A stretch of 34,124 nucleotides of DNA, taken from the NCBI GenBank assembly GCA_964602655.1, contig CAZRSF010000070.1, positions 1-34,124 on the forward strand, in the 5' to 3' direction. Shown in pieces: positions 26,764 to 34,124 of this stretch. Origin of the DNA: Moduliflexus sp964602655 (lineage in GTDB: Bacteria; Moduliflexota; Moduliflexia; Moduliflexales; Moduliflexaceae). How positions within the stretch are numbered: position 1 is the stretch's first letter; each line of letters starts with the position of its first letter. A program made the translations under genes and the position numbers. The notes under the pieces were generated by a model. The model worked only from the letters and a program-made list of their open reading frames with translations. It searched no databases and was not told the DNA's origin.

Positions 26764-27309
26764 ATGGAACAGACATCCTCAAACACATCAGCGCAATCGG
26801 CAGTTCAGGCGAAAGATGCCCTGCCCGGGCAGCATGACAGCTTAGCGTCCGAGATACAGCAAGTCTGCTTTATGCTGGCCGGAGGAGAATATGCCGTGGA
26901 TATTTCGTTAGTCAAAGAAATTATCAAGCCGAGCATGGAGCCAACGCCAGTGCCGCAGTCGCCGTCGTTTGTCGAAGGCGTCATAGACTTGCGCGGCGAC
27001 ATCGTTCCGATTATCGATCTCAAAAAACGATTCGGCATCACAGATCACACGCCTCCAACCAGAATTTTGGTGATAAAAAAAGACGATATTATTGTCGGAT
27101 TCATCGTGGATTCCGTTACAGAAGTCATCCGCGCCAAACGCAACGCGATTCAAGAAGCTCCCGGCAAAGTTGTCGGGATAGACACCGAATATATTTGGGG
27201 TGTGACGAAACGAAGCCAGGAAAGCCATCTGATCATGCTGCTGGATATAGACAGAATCCTCAAAATCGAAGACGACCAGTCTGCGCGGCCAAACCAGGAT
27301 ATGGCATGA
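26764..27309 (+). CDS. cheW: CheW-type coupling protein
   Basis: The 181-residue protein has a disordered N-terminus of about 30 residues followed by the CheW fold: QVCFMLAGGEYAVDISLVKEII, then FVEGVIDLRGDIVPIIDLKKRF, then IVGFIVDSVTEVIR. The segment EGVIDLRGxIVPIIDLK is the family core that couples chemoreceptors to CheA. No receptor gene is present, so it must serve receptors encoded elsewhere. It starts 9 bases after the cheA stop. Its TGA overlaps the ATG of the next gene in an ATGA junction. Confidence 0.92.
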   Translation: MEQTSSNTSAQSAVQAKDALPGQHDSLASEIQQVCFMLAGGEYAVDISLVKEIIKPSMEPTPVPQSPSFVEGVIDLRGDIVPIIDLKKRFGITDHTPPTRILVIKKDDIIVGFIVDSVTEVIRAKRNAIQEAPGKVVGIDTEYIWGVTKRSQESHLIMLLDIDRILKIEDDQSARPNQDMA

Positions 27310-28487
27310 TCAAGGTCTGTCATCTTATCACAAAACTCGAGTTAGGCGGAGCGCAGCAAAACACCTTATACACTGTCAGCCATCTTGACCGGCAGCGCTT
27401 TCTGCCGGTACTGATGACCGGCCCGGAAGGACGCTTGATCCAAAACGCGGAAGAAGACGGGCATGTGCGAAAATATTACATCCCGGAATTAACGCGAGAT
27501 GTTCGACCAATGCGCGACCTCAACGCCTTTCGACGGCTCCGAAGCCTCTTGCAGCAAGAGGCTCAACAGACCTCGCAAATACCGCTGATTGTCCATACGC
27601 ACAGTTCGAAAGCCGGCATTCTCGGTCGCTGGGCGGCGAAATCGGTCGGCATTTCCCCGATTATCCATTCCGTTCATGGATTCGGATTTCATCGAGATCA
27701 ACATCCGCTGGCACGGAAATGTTATATCGCCTTAGAACGACTGACCGCCCGCATCACGACGCATTTTATCACCGTATCTGCCGCGAATATGCAAACCGGC
27801 CTCGACCTGCGGATTTTTTCGCCATCGAACGTCAGCCTTATCCGCAGCGGCATTGAGATTGAAGAATTTCAACGTTATTCTCGCCTTCCAGAAGCGGATT
27901 TCGAACAATGGCGCGCCAAAAAACTCGCCGCGCTCGGCTGGCCGTTACAGACACCCCGTATCGGCATGGTTGCTTGTTTCAAGCCGCAAAAAGCGCCATT
28001 GGAATTCGTGCGCGTGATGGAACGCGTCGTGGCGCAAATTCATGGCATTCACGCCGTGATGGTTGGCGATGGCGAACTTCGCCCTCAGATCGAAGCCCTC
28101 ATTCAGGAAAAACAGTTACAGCACCAGATCACATTAGCCGGATGGCGCACTGACATGCCGGAACTTTTCCCGCTGTTCGATATGCTCGTTCTGACATCGC
28201 ATTGGGAAGGCTTGCCGCGCGTCTGTCCGCAAGCAATGGCAGCAGGCATTCCGATTGTCGCGACTAATGTAGATGGCATTCCTGAAGCGGTTGCTGACGG
28301 CGTAAACGGCTTTTTGAAAGCGCCGGGGGACATTGATGGACTGGCCGACAGAATCATCTATCTGCTGCGTCATCCGGATCAGGCGAAACAGATGGGCACG
28401 GCAGGTCAGCAGCGCGTAGATGAATTCGATATTCGCCGTATGGTGCAGCAACAGGAAGAGTTGTATCTTCGATTAGTACATCCATAA
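27306..28487 (+). CDS. Family 4 glycosyltransferase coupled to cheW
   Basis: The 393-residue protein begins MIKVCHLITKLELGGAQQN, the GT4 start with the acceptor-side GGAQ loop. The donor domain carries ACFKPQKAPLEFVRVME and AVMVGDGELRPQIE. The nucleotide-sugar motif EGLPRVCPQAMAAGIPIVATN (EX7E-type) is followed by GIPEAVADGVNGFLKAPGD. The start ATG at 27306 shares bases with the cheW stop (ATGA), so translation is coupled; the frame is open further upstream only inside cheW. It could glycosylate pilins or build an exopolysaccharide repeat unit. Neither substrate can be read from sequence, but location between chemosensory and prepilin peptidase genes is unusual. Confidence 0.9.
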   Translation: MIKVCHLITKLELGGAQQNTLYTVSHLDRQRFLPVLMTGPEGRLIQNAEEDGHVRKYYIPELTRDVRPMRDLNAFRRLRSLLQQEAQQTSQIPLIVHTHSSKAGILGRWAAKSVGISPIIHSVHGFGFHRDQHPLARKCYIALERLTARITTHFITVSAANMQTGLDLRIFSPSNVSLIRSGIEIEEFQRYSRLPEADFEQWRAKKLAALGWPLQTPRIGMVACFKPQKAPLEFVRVMERVVAQIHGIHAVMVGDGELRPQIEALIQEKQLQHQITLAGWRTDMPELFPLFDMLVLTSHWEGLPRVCPQAMAAGIPIVATNVDGIPEAVADGVNGFLKAPGDIDGLADRIIYLLRHPDQAKQMGTAGQQRVDEFDIRRMVQQQEELYLRLVHP

Positions 28488-28514
28488 ACACACGACAGCA
28501 GAGAACCGATACTC

Positions 28515-29285
28515 ATGATCATCTTTCTCCCAGAATTCATCGCCGTTCTTTTTGGTTTGTTATTCGGTAGTTTTTTGAATGTCTGCATTTACCGCATTCC
28601 GCGAGGCGAGTCAATCGCCTTCCCCGCGTCGCACTGTCCGAATTGCCAACGCCCCATCAAGCCGTATGATAATGTGCCGGTCTTCAGTTTTCTGCTGCTG
28701 CGCGGCAAATGCCGATCATGCAGCGCGACGATTTCCTGGCGCTATCCGATGGTAGAAGCCATGACTGCAGCGCTCTTCGGCTATATCGTTCACCGCTATT
28801 CGATCACCTGGGCTGCGCTGGCCTATATCGTGTTTGCCGGACTGCTGATTGCCATTTCGTTTATCGATCTGGATCATCTGATTATCCCTGACGTTCTCTC
28901 GCTGCCTGGCATCGCGCTCGGCTTCGGCGCGTCTTTTCTGATTCCGCATCCCTGGTATGATTCGTTGATCGGCCTGCTCGTCGGCGGCGGCATGATCTGG
29001 ATTGTTGGCTATCTCGGCGAACTCGCTTTCAAAAAAGAAGCGATGGGTGGCGGCGATGTGAAATTAATGGCAATGGTCGGCGCGTTTTTAGGCTGGAAAA
29101 TGGTGCTTCTCACGATTCTTTTTGCCTCTGTCGTCGGCGCAGCCATCGGCATTCTGATGAAGTTGAGCACAGGCAAAGAATACATCCCTTTTGGCCCGTT
29201 TTTATCGTTAGGAGCGCTCTGCGCATTATTTTTCGGAGAAAATTTTCTACGATGGTACTTGACCTTTTTACTTCCGTCGGGTTAG
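28515..29285 (+). CDS. pilD: Prepilin peptidase / N-methyltransferase
   Basis: The 256-residue polytopic inner-membrane aspartyl protease has an N-terminal cytoplasmic domain with Cys41, Cys44, Cys66 and Cys69 (CPNC and CRSC), the zinc-linked methyltransferase region, and about seven helices. The catalytic aspartates are in FIDLDHLIIPD (Asp118/Asp120) and GGGDVKL (Asp181). It cleaves the leader of the pseudopilins in this window after Gly and methylates the new N-terminus. The gene begins 28 bases after the glycosyltransferase stop, and a pseudopilin gene starts 10 bases after its own stop. The family also includes GspO, and the sequence alone does not separate PilD from GspO. Confidence 0.95.
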   Translation: MIIFLPEFIAVLFGLLFGSFLNVCIYRIPRGESIAFPASHCPNCQRPIKPYDNVPVFSFLLLRGKCRSCSATISWRYPMVEAMTAALFGYIVHRYSITWAALAYIVFAGLLIAISFIDLDHLIIPDVLSLPGIALGFGASFLIPHPWYDSLIGLLVGGGMIWIVGYLGELAFKKEAMGGGDVKLMAMVGAFLGWKMVLLTILFASVVGAAIGILMKLSTGKEYIPFGPFLSLGALCALFFGENFLRWYLTFLLPSG

Positions 29286-29294
29286 AATAGAAAA

Positions 29295-29762
29295 ATGAAC
29301 GTTCGACCATGTTCCCGCGGAGTGACGCTGATCGAAATGATCGTCGTCGTTGCCATTATTGGCCTCGTTGTCGGCATTGGGACGCCAAATCTCCTCGCCT
29401 GGCTGCAACAATATCGCCTGCGCGCTGCCGCCGCCAATCTGGCAAATCACTTGAACGCCACGCGCTTACTCGCAATGTTGAAGGGCGTTCCTCATGAAGT
29501 GCAGATGAAAGATTTCGAACATGGCAATTATTACCAGGTGGTCGAGCATCCGAAACATACGGATCGAATTGTTCCAGGAATTGGCCGAGTGACGATAGAC
29601 AAAGATTTCGGCGGGATTAAACTTGTTAAAATTCCCGCGTCCGGAAAGCTGACATTCAATCCGGAAGGAACATCAGGCAGCACGAAGATTGAATTAGAAG
29701 GCGGAAGAAAAACCCGCATACGAATCATTATCGCCAATGGGCGCGTCAGGATAGAATCCTGA
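29295..29762 (+). CDS. GspH/FimT-like pseudopilin
   Basis: The 155-residue protein has leader MNVRPCSRG, then VTLIEMIVVVAIIGLVVGIGTPN, a class III prepilin signal with Glu at +5. After it, QYRLRAAAANLANHLNATRLLAMLKG fits the GspH/FimT helix. The ending TSGSTKIELEGG and IIIANGRVRI fits the terminal beta strands of GspH-like pseudopilins (the general form NGRxR near the end). It begins 10 bases after the pilD stop and lacks a clear ribosome site, so translational coupling to pilD is likely. It is the second gene of this type in the window; the first is at 2352. Confidence 0.85.
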   Translation: MNVRPCSRGVTLIEMIVVVAIIGLVVGIGTPNLLAWLQQYRLRAAAANLANHLNATRLLAMLKGVPHEVQMKDFEHGNYYQVVEHPKHTDRIVPGIGRVTIDKDFGGIKLVKIPASGKLTFNPEGTSGSTKIELEGGRKTRIRIIIANGRVRIES

Positions 29763-29789
29763 GAACACGCCCTTCAACATAGATATCTT

Positions 29790-32144
29790 ATGACGCAAAA
29801 AGAACTCGAACGAAAAATTGCCAAAACGCTGCGTAAGGCGAATCGCTTGAAAGCGCCGCGCATGCAAATCGAAAAAGTGAACGAAGTCTTGCACATCCTG
29901 CAAGGATTGCTGCCGGGGGCGCGACGAATGCAAAATGATTCGGCCTCTCACGCCGCTCGAATTTCGCCAGAACGTCTTCCCCTCTATATTGAATTATGCC
30001 AGATTCATAAACTGAAATTCCAAATGGATGGCCTATTACAAGGCATTCATTCCGATTCGAAAAAATTTGCGCAGTATCCGGAGAACATGACGCACGACAT
30101 GTATGATCGCCTTGCCAAAAGGCTTGGAGCAATCCTGACGATGGATGCGGAACATCGCGAAGCGCAGGAGATGCTGAATCTTTTAGCGCAACAGTACCCG
30201 GAATACGCCGATCAAAGCCGACCGCAGCAATATATCGTGGACATCACGCCATATCAAGCGGACGAATTGATCATTGATCTGGAGATTCCCGTCAAGGAGA
30301 TCACGGACAGCGAACAGTTGCGCGCATTGTATAAACCCTACCAAACCGGCTCCCGCGACCCCCAAAATGACGAGTCGGGAACGATCTGCCAACTCCGGTT
30401 TCCCCTGAAACACGTGAAAGATTTCGACCTCTTTCATGAAGAACTCCACACGCGGGCAACTTACCACATCAGCGTGAATAATCTGCCATTGGAAGAGAAA
30501 GTCTTTAGCGCGTGGTTTCTCTGCTATAAAAAATTTTTAAAGGCCAATACGCCGCAATACTGTTATGGCGCCAGCCCGTTCTCGCTCAATGTGTTCGGCT
30601 GCCACAAGCTCGAAATGCCTGATGTTGCGAAAGACATCGAACGGTGTTGGTTTCATCACGGCGAATTGGACGATGAGACCGGCATCTTTATCGTCTCGAA
30701 CGACCAGATTGCGGAACGATTGCGCAGGCAATTATATACCTGCGGCTTCTGCCCGGCCTTATCGCAAGAAAAAATCTCTGTTGGCCTTGCGCTGCTTCCG
30801 AAATATCTCAATCCCGAATGCGATCCACAGTGGGAATATTTGCATCAAAACGGCAAACGTGTCGGCGTGATCCCCGCCGGACACGATCTCGCCATTGCGC
30901 TGACGCCGTTAACGTCGGATCAGCAGACGCTTCCCGACCTGATCGAGGTCAGTTCGACGCCGTACATCAATAAAGCATTGCAATATTTGGTGTCCCATGA
31001 TCTTCACGGTCTTCAAGATACGTCGTACAAACACCTGTCGTCGTGCGTCTCGTGCGGCGCTCCCTATCGCCCTCAAACGATGGTGTGTTCGAAATGTAAG
31101 GACGAGTTTTGGAAAATCGCCTTGCGCGAAGCAGAGAACGTCATTCCAGCCGTGCGAATCGCGCGCGAATTCGCCGTGCCTGACACATTACAGCCTCATT
31201 CGTTCGCTGCCCCATCGAAAGACCGGGCAACTCCAGGCTCGCTGAAACCCGAACCGGAAGTCATCGTCATCAACGCCCCGGAAGCCAAAACGCCACCCGT
31301 CGGCATCGTCATCAAAAAGCCGTCGCTTTCTGCCAAAAAATCAGAGCCGGTTTCATTCGACGCCTTATGGCAAGACCCGGCAGTACAAGAGCTGCTTGCG
31401 CCAACATCCGAAGAGGCCGTCACGTCGGACATACCCACTCGCCAACCAGAAGACGTGAGACAGACACCAGCACAAACCATACCTGAACACGTCGCTGTCG
31501 CAGAAAATATACCGCCAGCGCCGGTTCGTCGCGAACGGATGGAAACTGTCACGCAGGAACGGCCAACGACAAAAGAAACCGAGGACACGCCGCGCCAGCG
31601 ACAAACCGCGCCAGCCAAATTGGAACTTCATGAAAAGCTACGAGGATTGATGTCCAAAAAATACCGCGAACGCAAAGCGATTGAACATGCCTTCGCCGAG
31701 CCTGAAGACTTCAGCCTCTCAACCGAAGCTCATGGCGCTCCGGTCGAAGACATTCCGATGTACACTCGCAGCGTCGCCGAACAAATTGCGGAACACGACC
31801 ACAACGGACAGGCGGATGTCTCCGAGAGCGATCTCGCCGATGAAGATCTGTTGAACGCCCTGAAACAACTGCGCCCGCGCCAAAAATCGGATTTAGGCAA
31901 ACGCGGCGTTGTGCGCGTCATTTATCACGCCACGACGGACATCGAAACCTGCCCGCTATGCGCGTATCTTGATGGCATGGTCATGGACCCGGACGATCCG
32001 ACCACCGATATTTTCAGTCCGCCGCTCTTTTCCGGCTGTTCCTGCCGTCGCGCCTACGTCCTGAAAACTGAAAAACCAAGCAATTGGCCGGAAGTGACCT
32101 TTCGCCTTCCGCCAAAAGAACTGCTTGAGTATTTAGAGAAATAA
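29790..32144 (+). CDS. Unknown protein with zinc ribbon and phage MuF-like C-terminus
   Basis: I do not recognise this 784-residue protein as a whole. Residues 1-150 are helical and basic. The part at about 150-410 is a compact, mixed region with QYCYGASPFSL and CWFHHGELDDETG. Cys419, Cys422, Cys433 and Cys436 (CVSC...CSKC) form a zinc ribbon. Residues about 470-620 are a disordered Pro/Glu/Thr-rich linker. The last 75 residues hold ATTDIETCPLCAYLDG (Cys721, Cys724), then DDP, then PPLFSGCSCRR (Cys750, Cys752). This ending closely resembles the C-terminus of phage Mu gpF / SPP1 gp7-type minor head proteins, where D-x-CPxC-x-x-LDG and PPxHxxCRC recur. No other phage gene is nearby. It follows the pseudopilin gene by 27 bases and is probably in the same operon. 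It could be domesticated phage material or an unrelated zinc-binding fold. Confidence 0.6.
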   Translation: MTQKELERKIAKTLRKANRLKAPRMQIEKVNEVLHILQGLLPGARRMQNDSASHAARISPERLPLYIELCQIHKLKFQMDGLLQGIHSDSKKFAQYPENMTHDMYDRLAKRLGAILTMDAEHREAQEMLNLLAQQYPEYADQSRPQQYIVDITPYQADELIIDLEIPVKEITDSEQLRALYKPYQTGSRDPQNDESGTICQLRFPLKHVKDFDLFHEELHTRATYHISVNNLPLEEKVFSAWFLCYKKFLKANTPQYCYGASPFSLNVFGCHKLEMPDVAKDIERCWFHHGELDDETGIFIVSNDQIAERLRRQLYTCGFCPALSQEKISVGLALLPKYLNPECDPQWEYLHQNGKRVGVIPAGHDLAIALTPLTSDQQTLPDLIEVSSTPYINKALQYLVSHDLHGLQDTSYKHLSSCVSCGAPYRPQTMVCSKCKDEFWKIALREAENVIPAVRIAREFAVPDTLQPHSFAAPSKDRATPGSLKPEPEVIVINAPEAKTPPVGIVIKKPSLSAKKSEPVSFDALWQDPAVQELLAPTSEEAVTSDIPTRQPEDVRQTPAQTIPEHVAVAENIPPAPVRRERMETVTQERPTTKETEDTPRQRQTAPAKLELHEKLRGLMSKKYRERKAIEHAFAEPEDFSLSTEAHGAPVEDIPMYTRSVAEQIAEHDHNGQADVSESDLADEDLLNALKQLRPRQKSDLGKRGVVRVIYHATTDIETCPLCAYLDGMVMDPDDPTTDIFSPPLFSGCSCRRAYVLKTEKPSNWPEVTFRLPPKELLEYLEK

Positions 32145-32202
32145 TGCCAACTGACCTTACGCACCAAGTTCGGAACGATGACCGCGAACTCCCCTCCTGG
32201 GA

Positions 32203-32328
32203 GCAGGGCTGTTAAATTCTGTCATGGCGAGGAGCGTCAGCGACGAAGCCATCCCGTAATTCCGGCGAGATTGCTTCGCTGAAAAGCGCTCGCAATGACA
32301 GGTTTTTATGAGAACTTAACAGCCCTGC
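32203..32328. mobile_element. MITE-like insert with target duplication
   Basis: The ends are 13-base inverted repeats, GCAGGGCTGTTAA and TTAACAGCCCTGC. The element is flanked by the direct repeat CCTCCTGGGA (32193-32202 and 32329-32338), which fits a 10-bp target duplication. It is 126 bp long and has no coding capacity. It sits inside the arm of an older repeat (32190-32203). Duplications of 9-12 bp are typical of IS4-type transposases, so a distant helper element is a plausible source. Confidence 0.65.
32220..32300. repeat. Inner TGTCATTGCGAG-type palindrome
   Basis: TGTCATGGCGAG (32220-32231) and CTCGCAATGACA (32289-32300) are complementary except for one base. The inner parts also pair imperfectly (CAGCGACGAAGCC with GCTTCGCTG). 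I recognise this as the widespread TGTCATTGCGAG...CTCGCAATGACA repeat of environmental bacterial genomes. It lies wholly within the MITE-like element. Confidence 0.65.
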
Positions 32329-32471
32329 CCTCCTGGGAAGGATTGGGGGGCCGACCGACAGGCAGGGTTCGAGACCAACCCACCCCTTGCCCCTCCCAGG
32401 AGGGGAATCCGAGATCGCCCTTCAGTTCAGCCTGCGTAAGGTCAGTTATTTAGTGGCATTGACGCGATCTG

Positions 32472-32514
32472 AGGAGTGCAGCTTTTGCCGTCAACGCTTC
32501 GCGTTGAGACTCCT
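32472..32514. terminator. Hairpin downstream of the tolC-like gene
   Basis: AGGAGT pairs with ACTCCT at the base, and TCAACGC (32491-32497) pairs with GCGTTGA (32501-32507) at the tip. It ends 20 bases beyond the tolC-like stop on the - strand. It may end that transcript, but no U-tract follows. The GGAGTGCAGCTTTTGC run also recalls the 34028-34057 repeat family. Confidence 0.4.
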
Positions 32515-32533
32515 TCCTGATGCGTGTTTCCTG

Positions 32534-33952
32534 TCATTCCCCGCTGTGTTCGACCGCGAGCGTTCCGGTCGCCTGTTGCAGGCGGAGCGTGGCGACAAGA
32601 TGCTGCGCTACGGCGGAATAATAGCCGGTTTTCGCGTTCATCAGATTTTCTTCGGACTCCACGACTTCCAGATTATCGCTCAAGCCTTTTTTATAACGCA
32701 GCGACGACAGCTCCAACTGCTTTTCCGCCTGCGCGACGCTCTGCGTCTGCAATTCCACGCTGGCTTGCGCCTGTCGAACGCTGACAATGGTCTGCATGAC
32801 TTCTGAAATGATGTCTTCCTGCGTTGTCTGCAACGCGCGGATCGCGGCGTTCAGCGTCAATTGCGCCTGCCGGTAATTCGCCCGCTCCTGCGCCATGTTC
32901 ATATCGAACGACGACGACAGGCCGACACCCCAGAAATCATCCTCCATGTCCCAACTCTGGTCGAACGCCTCACCCGTGCCGCGAAACGTATAGCGCACGG
33001 ACACGTCAAGCGGAGGCAGAAGATTCTGCCGAGCAATCATGAGTTGCCGCTCTGTCTCGCCAATGCGGTCGTTTGCAGTTTTGAGTTCTAACCGATATTC
33101 CAACGCCTGCCGTATCAATTCTTCCTGATCAAGCGGAGTCGGCGTATATGTTAACGCAGAGACAAAGGCGTAGCGAATGTCCGCCGCATTCCCTAATAAG
33201 ACGTTGAATCGCCGCTGTTCATTGGCTAAAGAGGCGCGCGCGTCCACAATCCGGTTTTGCGCGTTCAGCAGTTGCAACTCGGCTCGGAACACATCCATTT
33301 TCGACGCCATGCCGACCTTCAGTTTGGCGTCCGCCGCGTTTTTAAGCAAATCAGCGCGTTCCACTGCCCGTTCATGCGCGTCAATCAATAATTGATCCCG
33401 CGCAATGCCGTAATAGGAGGACACCACTTGCACGATCAACCGCTGTTGCGCCAAAAGATAGGCTCGCTGCTGAATGCGGCGCTGCTCCTGCGCGGAGACG
33501 ATTCGGTCGGTCGCGGCGAGCGTGCCGCGCCCCCGCAATAACGGTTGTTTGTACGCAAAAATCAGATCGGTCTGATACGGCTCGTCCTGCTCGTCGCTGT
33601 CGTCCACCTGTGTTCTGACTTCCCAACTCGCCTCGCTCCCAGTCGTAAAGCGTTTGCTGAATCGCACGCCATAACTCTGGTCTAATTCATCGCTCTGTTG
33701 ATACAATCCAGAGACTTCAGGGCGAATGCTCACGCGAAATTCCGATTGCGCGGTGTCAAGAGAAATGTCTGCGCTCATCATGCGATCCCGCGAATTCAGC
33801 AGATCAAGATTGTGCTGAAGGGCGAGACTGACGGCCTCGTCGAGCGACAGCGGCACATCGGCGTCTTGAGCGTATCCGAAACGAACAAGGCTCGACAACA
33901 CAAGCAAACAACCGATAACGCGAATGAGTCTCGATAGTTGTAAGATTGACAT
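32534..33952 (-). CDS. TolC-family outer-membrane efflux/export channel
   Basis: The 472-residue protein has a signal peptide of about 28 residues (IRVIGCLLVLSSLVRFGYAQ, cleavage after GYA) and then LSLDEAVSLALQHNLDLL, the standard OEP repeat start. Two internally related halves of long helices and membrane strands follow. Typical phrases are LAQQRLIVQVVSSYYG, VGMASKMDVFRAELQLLNAQ and LRYKKGLSDNLEVVESEENLMNA; the last two are the helix-strand junctions of repeat 1 and repeat 2. The phrase YKQPLLRGRG is frequent in the branch of TolC proteins found outside Proteobacteria. It forms a trimeric tunnel for drug efflux or type I secretion, working with an inner-membrane pump not in this window, whose genes would lie upstream on the - strand, beyond the right edge. 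Confidence 0.9.
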   Translation of the reverse strand: MSILQLSRLIRVIGCLLVLSSLVRFGYAQDADVPLSLDEAVSLALQHNLDLLNSRDRMMSADISLDTAQSEFRVSIRPEVSGLYQQSDELDQSYGVRFSKRFTTGSEASWEVRTQVDDSDEQDEPYQTDLIFAYKQPLLRGRGTLAATDRIVSAQEQRRIQQRAYLLAQQRLIVQVVSSYYGIARDQLLIDAHERAVERADLLKNAADAKLKVGMASKMDVFRAELQLLNAQNRIVDARASLANEQRRFNVLLGNAADIRYAFVSALTYTPTPLDQEELIRQALEYRLELKTANDRIGETERQLMIARQNLLPPLDVSVRYTFRGTGEAFDQSWDMEDDFWGVGLSSSFDMNMAQERANYRQAQLTLNAAIRALQTTQEDIISEVMQTIVSVRQAQASVELQTQSVAQAEKQLELSSLRYKKGLSDNLEVVESEENLMNAKTGYYSAVAQHLVATLRLQQATGTLAVEHSGE

Positions 33953-34027
33953 AGTAAGGCAGGAATTGGGAGAAGGCGTGTCAGGATGTCAAGAAAGAAA
34001 TCGCATGGCAATCAAAAGGAAGAAGTC

Positions 34028-34057
34028 AGGAGTGCAAAAGCTTGCTTTTGCACTCCT
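34028..34057. repeat. Palindromic repeat, GGAGTGCAAAAGC family
   Basis: AGGAGTGCAAAAGC and GCTTTTGCACTCCT are separated by TT. Its right arm is shared with the decayed hairpin at 18222-18260 (14 of 15 bases). It lies 76 bases upstream of the tolC-like start. Confidence 0.85.
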
Positions 34058-34076
34058 ATTTGACGTCATAGGCATC

Positions 34077-34107
34077 GCTGTCAGACTCTTCCAAAGAGTC
34101 TGACAGC
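34077..34107. repeat. Palindromic repeat, CTGTCAGACTCTT family
   Basis: GCTGTCAGACTCTT and AAGAGTCTGACAGC flank a 3-base loop, giving a perfect 14-base stem. It is the second of two hairpins in tandem near the right edge, separated by 19 bases from the first. No gene is seen between 33953 and 34124. Confidence 0.85.
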
Positions 34108-34124
34108 TTATTCGGGACTACCCA

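Larger units (their letters stand above)
32149..32447. repeat. Outer inverted repeat of about 299 bp
   Basis: AACTGACCTTACGCA (32149-32163) is exactly complementary to TGCGTAAGGTCAGTT (32433-32447). A second exact pair lies inside it, TCCCCTCCTGGGAG (32190-32203) with CTCCCAGGAGGGGA (32393-32406). Together they suggest a non-autonomous palindromic element that later received further inserts. Confidence 0.75.
32145..32533. other. Intergenic region full of nested inverted repeats
   Basis: No gene is seen here. Four inverted-repeat pairs lie one inside the other (see the mobile element and repeat entries): 32149-32163 with 32433-32447, 32190-32203 with 32393-32406, 32203-32215 with 32316-32328, and 32220-32231 with 32289-32300. 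The outer arms begin 5 bases after the stop of the 784-residue gene. A further hairpin at 32472-32514 faces the tolC-like stop. Confidence 0.75.

Noticed and set aside
1..34124. tRNA or rRNA genes
   Set aside because: I looked for conserved rRNA stretches and for cloverleaf/CCA patterns and saw none I could support.

Overview
The window looks like one stretch of a Gram-negative (diderm) bacterial chromosome of middling GC. It encodes a TolC-type outer-membrane channel, prolipoprotein diacylglyceryl transferase (Lgt), a Wzx flippase with a Wzc-like kinase, and type IV pilus / type II secretion pseudopilins with their prepilin peptidase. No rRNA, tRNA, replication or ribosomal gene is visible, so taxonomy is open. 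Many short palindromic intergenic repeats and the PrsK/PrsR pair suggest an uncultured environmental lineage with a large genome (candidate phyla such as Modulibacteria/KSB3 came to mind, but nothing here proves it).

Left block (1-8824, + strand): a pilus-tip or minor-pilin cassette. An NHL-repeat protein cut by the left edge is followed by FimT/GspH-like, PilV-like, PilW-like and PilX-like proteins. The last is very large and carries a quinoprotein-like beta-propeller tail, as if PilX and a PilY1-like adhesin were one protein. Three different palindromic repeats sit between members of the cassette, and a fourth follows its last gene.

Second block (8837-19730): exopolysaccharide export and its control. 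It holds a Wzx-type flippase, an overlapping asparagine-synthase-like protein, a family 2 glycosyltransferase on the opposite strand, a Wzc-like chain-length/tyrosine-kinase protein behind a good sigma-70-type promoter, and the histidine kinase/sigma-54 regulator pair PrsK/PrsR. PrsK/PrsR are known from PEP-CTERM/exosortase genomes; no exosortase or PEP-CTERM protein is seen here.

Third block (19828-22235, - strand): lgt, a protein made of about twelve HEAT repeats, and a 53-residue single-helix membrane protein resembling DUF5989.

Fourth block (22606-32144, + strand): a tight run of a REC-DUF4388-like regulator, CheY, CheA, CheW, a family 4 glycosyltransferase whose start overlaps the cheW stop, prepilin peptidase, another pseudopilin, and a 784-residue unknown protein with a zinc ribbon and a C-terminal cysteine motif like that of phage Mu gpF-type head proteins. 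No chemoreceptor, CheR or CheB is present. The plausible reading is a chemosensory pathway controlling pili and/or polysaccharide secretion rather than flagella.

Right end (32145-34124): a nest of concentric inverted repeats that looks like repeat elements inserted inside each other, a TolC-family gene on the - strand, and two more hairpin repeats.
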